Positions 6,776 to 9,648 of a DNA stretch of 9,648 nt are shown here, one piece after another (within the stretch, counting starts at the first letter, position 1; each line of letters begins with the position of its first letter). The translations under genes and the position numbers were made by a program. Source of the DNA: an uncultured Eubacteriales bacterium. GTDB lineage: Bacteria > Bacillota > Clostridia > Christensenellales > Aristaeellaceae. The notes below the pieces were generated by a model, which made no database searches, was not told the origin of the DNA, and was given only the letters and a program-made list of their open reading frames with translations. The DNA lies in NCBI GenBank assembly GCA_900550955.1, contig URUF01000068.1, positions 1 through 9,648 of the forward strand, in the 5' to 3' direction.

Positions 6776-7954
6776 ATGATGAGAAAACGTGCGCTTTGCT
6801 GCCTTGTGGCGGCGGTTCTCGGAATTTTGCCTTGCTGGTCGCTTGCCGAGGGCGATACGGAGGAGGTGTCCATCACCATTTTTGACGAGGGCGGCAACGT
6901 GGTCGTCGGCGATCCCACGCCCGAGCCGGAGCCCACGCCCGAGCCCACGCCGGATCCGGCGCTGCCGGTGTATCAGCCGGACGGCTCCATCCTGCTTACC
7001 ATGAGCTTTACCGGCGATGTGACCATCGGCTCCAACGTGCAATCCGGCGGCACGTCCATTTTTGAAAAGGAGCTGAAAAAGCAGAACGGGGATATCCATT
7101 TTCCCTTCCGCAACGTAAGCGATATCCTTAAAGCGGACGACCTGACCATGGTCAATTTTGAGGGCACGCTTACCACCGCGGGCCGTAACCCGGAGAAGAA
7201 GAACAATAGCTTCCTTTTCCGGGCCGATCCCAGCTATGTGGATATGCTGCCAAGCGGCGGGGTGGACACCGTATCGCTGGAGAATAACCACGTTTTGGAT
7301 ATGGGCCAGGAGGGCCTGGCCGAAACCAAGCGCGTGCTGACGGAGGCCGGCATTCCCTACGCCAGCGAGGGCGAGCCCGCCATCCTTACCGTAAAGGGAG
7401 TAAAGATCGGCAGCCTGGCGTACCAAACGTTTGGCGGCAGGCATGACGAGCTGATCGGCAAGGTGCCCGGCGATATCCAGGCCCTGCGCGACCAGGGCTG
7501 CCAGATTGTGATTGTGAGCTATCACTGGGGCGAGGAAAAGGATTATGCGCCCAACAGCAACCAGGTTCGCCTGGGCCGCGCCACCATTGACGCGGGGGCC
7601 GACCTGGTGGTGGGCCATCATAGCCACCGCATCAACCCTATCGAATACTACAACGGCCGTTATATCTGCTATTCGCTGGGCAATTTCAGCTTTGCGGGCA
7701 ATACTAAGCCCGACGATATGGCTACCTTTATTTTCCAAATCCGCATGCGCATCCGCGACGGCGTTGCCACAAGCGAGGCCATTAAGATCATCCCCTGCCG
7801 CATTTCCAGCCGCACCGATTATAACGACTTCGCCCCCACCCCCTACACCAAGGACACCAATATTGAGGCCGTTTTGCGCACGCTCAAGCAAAACGGCAAA
7901 AACCTGGACTACGCCCTTGAGGAATACCCCCTCAAATGGCCCGACGAGGACTAA
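6776..7954 (+). CDS. Exported CapA/PgsA-like protein (metallophosphatase fold)
   Basis: This is a CapA-family protein of 392 aa. An N-terminal signal peptide (MMRKR, then a hydrophobic stretch ending near SLA-EG at residue 24) suggests export. The Cys at 20 does not sit in a convincing lipobox. A PEPTPEPTPDP linker (about 49-61) separates a short mature N-terminus from the catalytic-like domain. Family motifs are FTGDVTIGSN (78-87), NFEGTLT (127-133), ENNHVLDMG (169-177), HWGEE (250-254), GADLVVGHHSHRI (274-286) and YSLGNFSF (299-306). These residues would bind metal in a calcineurin-like fold. CapA/PgsA is part of the poly-gamma-glutamate machinery, but no CapB or CapC homologue is present. 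I therefore call only the family; a cell-envelope hydrolase is equally likely. The ATG at 6776 (or 6779) has GGGGAAGG upstream; the longer frame from a GTG at 6740 would run through the hairpin and bury the signal peptide. Confidence 0.92.
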   Translation: MMRKRALCCLVAAVLGILPCWSLAEGDTEEVSITIFDEGGNVVVGDPTPEPEPTPEPTPDPALPVYQPDGSILLTMSFTGDVTIGSNVQSGGTSIFEKELKKQNGDIHFPFRNVSDILKADDLTMVNFEGTLTTAGRNPEKKNNSFLFRADPSYVDMLPSGGVDTVSLENNHVLDMGQEGLAETKRVLTEAGIPYASEGEPAILTVKGVKIGSLAYQTFGGRHDELIGKVPGDIQALRDQGCQIVIVSYHWGEEKDYAPNSNQVRLGRATIDAGADLVVGHHSHRINPIEYYNGRYICYSLGNFSFAGNTKPDDMATFIFQIRMRIRDGVATSEAIKIIPCRISSRTDYNDFAPTPYTKDTNIEAVLRTLKQNGKNLDYALEEYPLKWPDED

Positions 7955-7979
7955 CCCAAGGGGAAGAAAAGCAGGCTTG

Positions 7980-8010
7980 GCCCGGCGGCAAGGGAGCCGC
8001 CGGGCTTTTT
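7980..8010 (+). terminator. Strong intrinsic terminator of the CapA-like gene
   Basis: GCCCGGCGGC (7980-7989) and GCCGCCGGGC (7996-8005) form a perfect 10-bp GC-rich stem with a 6-base loop, followed at once by five T (8006-8010). It lies 25 bases after the stop codon. Confidence 0.9.
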
Positions 8011-8111
8011 GGGCTCAAAAAAAGGGCCCCTTTGCGGCGACCCTCCATATTGCGCCAGGCTGCAAGGAACGGCCTGGCTTTGCGTTTGCTGGGCACGCGC
8101 CCGGCTGCCAA

Positions 8112-8152
8112 ACGCCGCGGCACGGAGGAAGCCGTCCTCCGTGCCGCGGCGT
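8112..8152 (-). terminator. 18-bp perfect hairpin ending the right operon
   Basis: ACGCCGCGGCACGGAGGA (8112-8129) and its exact reverse complement (8135-8152) flank a 5-base loop. It starts 11 bases past the TAA of the ECF S component. On the minus strand the stem is followed by only a short TTTGG tract (the stem's final T plus TT), so the call rests on the position and the unusually stable stem. A smaller hairpin (GCCAGGC 8054-8060, GCCTGGC 8072-8078) lies between it and the capA terminator; I see no gene in 7955-8163. Confidence 0.6.
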
Positions 8153-8163
8153 GCGAATTGTGT

Positions 8164-8667
8164 TTAAAATACCTTGACCCTTTTCATCAGCGGGATCAGC
8201 GCCGCGCCAATAATAACGCCGCTTAGCCCCTGCACCAGGTTGGGCACAACCGCGCCCGCAGCCGCCGCCAGCCCGTAGCCAAGCGCCAGCCACTCCACCA
8301 CAAAGTAGCCCGCCACCATCACCAGCTCCGCCGCGATCAACAAAAGGACCGTGAGCCAGTAGGGCTTTTTGCCGCTAACGGCGTATACCGCCACCACGGC
8401 CACAAGCCCCTTGATGATAAACGTGGGCAGGATATACAGCGTGTACCCGCCCAGCAGGTCCGCCAGCATGCTGCCAACCGCGGCGGCAGGCACGCTGGCC
8501 CAGCCCAGCAGCGCCGCGCCCAGCAGGATAAAGCCGTCGCCCAAATGGATATACCCCTGCGTGATGGATACCGGCAGCTTGAAGAAATAGGTCGCCACAA
8601 AAATCAGGGCCGCCAGCATACCGCCGTAGGCCAGGGCGATCCCCTTTGCGTTGCGGTTACGGCTCAT
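8164..8667 (-). CDS. ECF transporter S component (PF07155/COG4720-like)
   Basis: This 167-aa membrane protein has about five to six hydrophobic segments. It resembles substrate-binding S components of energy-coupling factor transporters. Diagnostic features are a short basic N-terminus (MSRNRNAKG), a first helix ending in ATYFFKLPV, GYIHLGDGFILLGAALLG (38-55), GSMLADLLGGYTLYILPTFIIKG (65-87) and a C-terminal QGLSGVIIGAAL helix. S components capture a vitamin or metal and rely on shared EcfA/A'/T proteins encoded elsewhere; none is in this window. The substrate is not readable; hydroxymethylpyrimidine and flavin transporters occur in related families. I start at the ATG at 8667, which has AAGGAAGG about 8 bases upstream. 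The longer ATG at 8697 has no good site. The start overlaps the end of the ferritin-like gene by 11 bases, implying translational coupling. Confidence 0.85.
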   Translation of the reverse strand: MSRNRNAKGIALAYGGMLAALIFVATYFFKLPVSITQGYIHLGDGFILLGAALLGWASVPAAAVGSMLADLLGGYTLYILPTFIIKGLVAVVAVYAVSGKKPYWLTVLLLIAAELVMVAGYFVVEWLALGYGLAAAAGAVVPNLVQGLSGVIIGAALIPLMKRVKVF

Positions 8668-9163
8668 TGAAAACGCCTTCCTTTTTGTATTGCGCATTTT
8701 GGGCCGCCAATACGCCCAGGTGCCTGTCCTCCTCGGAGGCGATCATCAAAAGCGCCTCGCGCGCGGACGGGTTTTCGGCTATGGCGGCGAACTCGCGGTA
8801 TTTTTGGGCCGAAATGGCCTCGCAGCGCATGGCGAAGCGCAGCATGCGCTCCACGCTTTCAAGCAGGCCCTGGCGCGCCGCGCCCATCAGCCCGCCTTCA
8901 AACAACACGTTTTGCGCGGCCGCCGCCAGCGCCATGCGGCGCTCGGGCGCAACGCCGTCCTCGCCGCATAGCGCGCGAAACTGGCGCAGGTGTTCCAGCT
9001 CGTCCCGGCGCAGCCTGTCCAAGCCTTCATACAGCGCTTCGCCCTGGCGGCCAAGCTGCCGCATCAGGTTTAAGGCGCGGGTGTAGAGCTGCACGGCGGA
9101 TGATTCCATCTCGCACGCCATAATGAGCGCCTCCTGAACGGTTGAAACCTGCACGCGTTTCAC
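8657..9163 (-). CDS. Ferritin-like/rubrerythrin-like diiron protein
   Basis: This is a 168-aa all-helical cytoplasmic protein with two E...ExxH halves typical of the ferritin-like superfamily. Glu20 lies in MESSAVQLY, Glu55 and His58 in DELEHL, Glu115 in EAISAQKY, and Glu145 and His148 in EEDRHL. These are six candidate ligands at the spacing of a di-iron four-helix bundle. There is no C-terminal rubredoxin CxxC domain, so it is a short rubrerythrin-like type rather than classical rubrerythrin. Likely roles are peroxide reduction or iron and oxidative-stress handling, possibly with electrons from a partner. It follows the DUF1858 CxxC gene by 30 bases, which could be such a partner. The start is GTG at 9163, with GAAGGG very close upstream. 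A GTG three codons further in (9154) would have about 11 bases of spacing. Confidence 0.85.
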   Translation of the reverse strand: MKRVQVSTVQEALIMACEMESSAVQLYTRALNLMRQLGRQGEALYEGLDRLRRDELEHLRQFRALCGEDGVAPERRMALAAAAQNVLFEGGLMGAARQGLLESVERMLRFAMRCEAISAQKYREFAAIAENPSAREALLMIASEEDRHLGVLAAQNAQYKKEGVFNEP

Positions 9164-9193
9164 ATCCCTTCTTTTGCGGGCCGGAGCCTGGGC

Positions 9194-9394
9194 TTACTTG
9201 TCGGCCAGGTAAGCGTTCAGCTTTTCAATCAGCGCATCCGCGTCGGAGCCGTGGACGGCGCAGGCGTCCTCAATGGGCTCCGCCGTGGCGTGGGGGCAGC
9301 CCAGGCAATGCATGCCAAACTCCATAAAAATGCGCGCGGTGCCGCGATCCAGGCTGAGCACCTCGCCGATGGACATGCGCTTATTCACAGTCAT
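9194..9394 (-). CDS. DUF1858 family CxxC redox-disulfide small protein
   Basis: The 66-aa protein matches the DUF1858 domain (TIGR03980, 'hybrid cluster protein-associated redox disulfide domain'). Family features are MSIGEVLSLDRGTARIF near the start, the FGMHCLGCPHATAE motif with a CxxC pair, and a C-terminal DALIEKLNAYL helix. The whole protein is this one domain. Members are thought to act in redox or iron-sulfur/NO-related biology, sometimes as the N-terminal part of ScdA-like proteins; the exact reaction is unknown. I chose the ATG at 9394, with AGGAGG 9 bases upstream. The frame is open further upstream to 9562, but that extension crosses the promoter and looks non-coding. It is the first gene of an operon with a diiron protein and an ECF S component. 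Confidence 0.92.
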   Translation of the reverse strand: MTVNKRMSIGEVLSLDRGTARIFMEFGMHCLGCPHATAEPIEDACAVHGSDADALIEKLNAYLADK

Positions 9395-9421
9395 GTTGAT
9401 TTGCCTCCTTATCTGGTTTTG

Positions 9422-9434
9422 CCCCATTGTGGGG
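9422..9434 (-). other. Small hairpin in the 5' leader of the DUF1858 gene
   Basis: CCCCA (9422-9426) and TGGGG (9430-9434) form a 5-bp stem with a 3-base loop, immediately after the predicted transcription start near 9437. It may protect the 5' end of the transcript; no known RNA motif is recognised. Confidence 0.35.
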
Positions 9435-9443
9435 GACGAGCCT

Positions 9444-9472
9444 ATCTTACATCGGCAAAAGGGGATTGTCAA
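9444..9472 (-). promoter_or_regulatory. Sigma-A type promoter of the right operon
   Basis: On the minus strand TTGACA (plus 9467-9472) is followed after 17 bases by TAAGAT (9444-9449), a 4/6 match to TATAAT. The predicted start near 9437 gives a leader of about 43 bases to the ATG at 9394. Confidence 0.7.
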
Positions 9473-9519
9473 TGCTTCGCGCCGCCTGCGGAAGCCCCCA
9501 AAAGGCCCAGGCCGTCGAC

Positions 9520-9648
9520 AAAGCTCGCCTGCGGCGATCTTTTCCGCCGAAACAGGGTTCACCTGCGCCTATGGCGCGGGCGGTGAACCCTGCAAGGAAA
9601 CCTTGCTACGCAAGGCTTCCGAAACTGACGCACATGTCGTCAGTTTCG
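9520..9648. repeat. Cluster of four abutting hairpins at the right edge
   Basis: Hairpin 1 pairs AAAGCTCGCC (9520-9529) with GGCGATCTTT (9533-9542) with one mismatch, and T continues to 9543, so it is terminator-like on the plus strand. Hairpin 2 pairs CAGGGTTCACC (9553-9563) with GGTGAACCCTG (9582-9592), with an inner GCGCC-TAT-GGCGC stem. Hairpin 3 is GCAAGG (9592-9597), CCTTGC (9601-9606), GCAAGG (9610-9615); the middle segment can pair with either side. Hairpin 4 pairs CGAAACTGACG (9620-9630) with CGTCAGTTTCG (9638-9648), reaching the window edge. No gene is seen in 9473-9648. Confidence 0.6.

Noticed and set aside
6437..7891. Minus-strand open frame of 484 codons opposite the CapA-like gene
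   Set aside because: It is antisense to the aminotransferase end and the CapA-like gene, both with clear family motifs. Its translation is His/Gly/Ala-rich low-information sequence, typical of a shadow in GC-rich DNA.
6776..7954. Assignment of the CapA-like protein to a poly-gamma-glutamate capsule operon
   Set aside because: No CapB, CapC or CapE homologue is adjacent, and CapA-family proteins are widespread outside capsule loci.
9395..9562. Upstream extension of the DUF1858 gene to 9562
   Set aside because: The extension covers the promoter and a hairpin, is Arg/Pro-rich, and is absent from the compact DUF1858 family. The ATG at 9394 has an AGGAGG site.

Overview
The window looks like chromosome from a GC-rich, low-oxygen Firmicute of the Clostridia type. 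The basis is strong AGGAGG-type ribosome binding sites, 17-bp-spaced TTGACA-like promoters, a formate--tetrahydrofolate ligase, a DUF1858 CxxC protein and an ECF vitamin-transporter S component. The genus is an inference; no rRNA, tRNA, IS element, integrase or CRISPR array was seen.

Left block (1-3086, minus strand): a three-gene operon is read leftwards from a clear promoter whose -10 box sits inside a perfect 19-bp palindrome. Its genes are an unrecognised 137-aa protein, a 195-aa protein resembling the SecY-interacting protein Syd (a SUKH-superfamily fold often used as an immunity protein), and a protein of at least 659 aa that leaves the window at base 1. The large protein ends, as far as visible, in a Pro/Thr/Ala-rich tail of 13-residue repeats. 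It has no homology I can name. This is the most obscure part of the window and the best candidate for an undescribed system.

Centre (3121-6613, plus strand): a divergent promoter drives fhs (one-carbon metabolism), followed closely by an Lrp/AsnC regulator and a class I aminotransferase that overlap by 4 bases. The last two closely resemble the Bacillus subtilis AlaR-AlaT (YugG-YugH) pair for alanine synthesis. After a hairpin-rich spacer comes an exported CapA/PgsA-like phosphoesterase-fold protein (6776-7954) closed by a strong intrinsic terminator.

Right block (9472-8112, minus strand): a second promoter drives a compact operon of a 66-aa DUF1858 redox-disulfide protein, a ferritin-like diiron protein with all six expected ligands, and an ECF S component that overlaps the ferritin-like gene by 11 bases. 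The operon ends at an 18-bp perfect hairpin facing the capA-like terminator. The last 130 bases hold four back-to-back hairpins and no gene.

No stretch longer than 300 bases lacks a gene.
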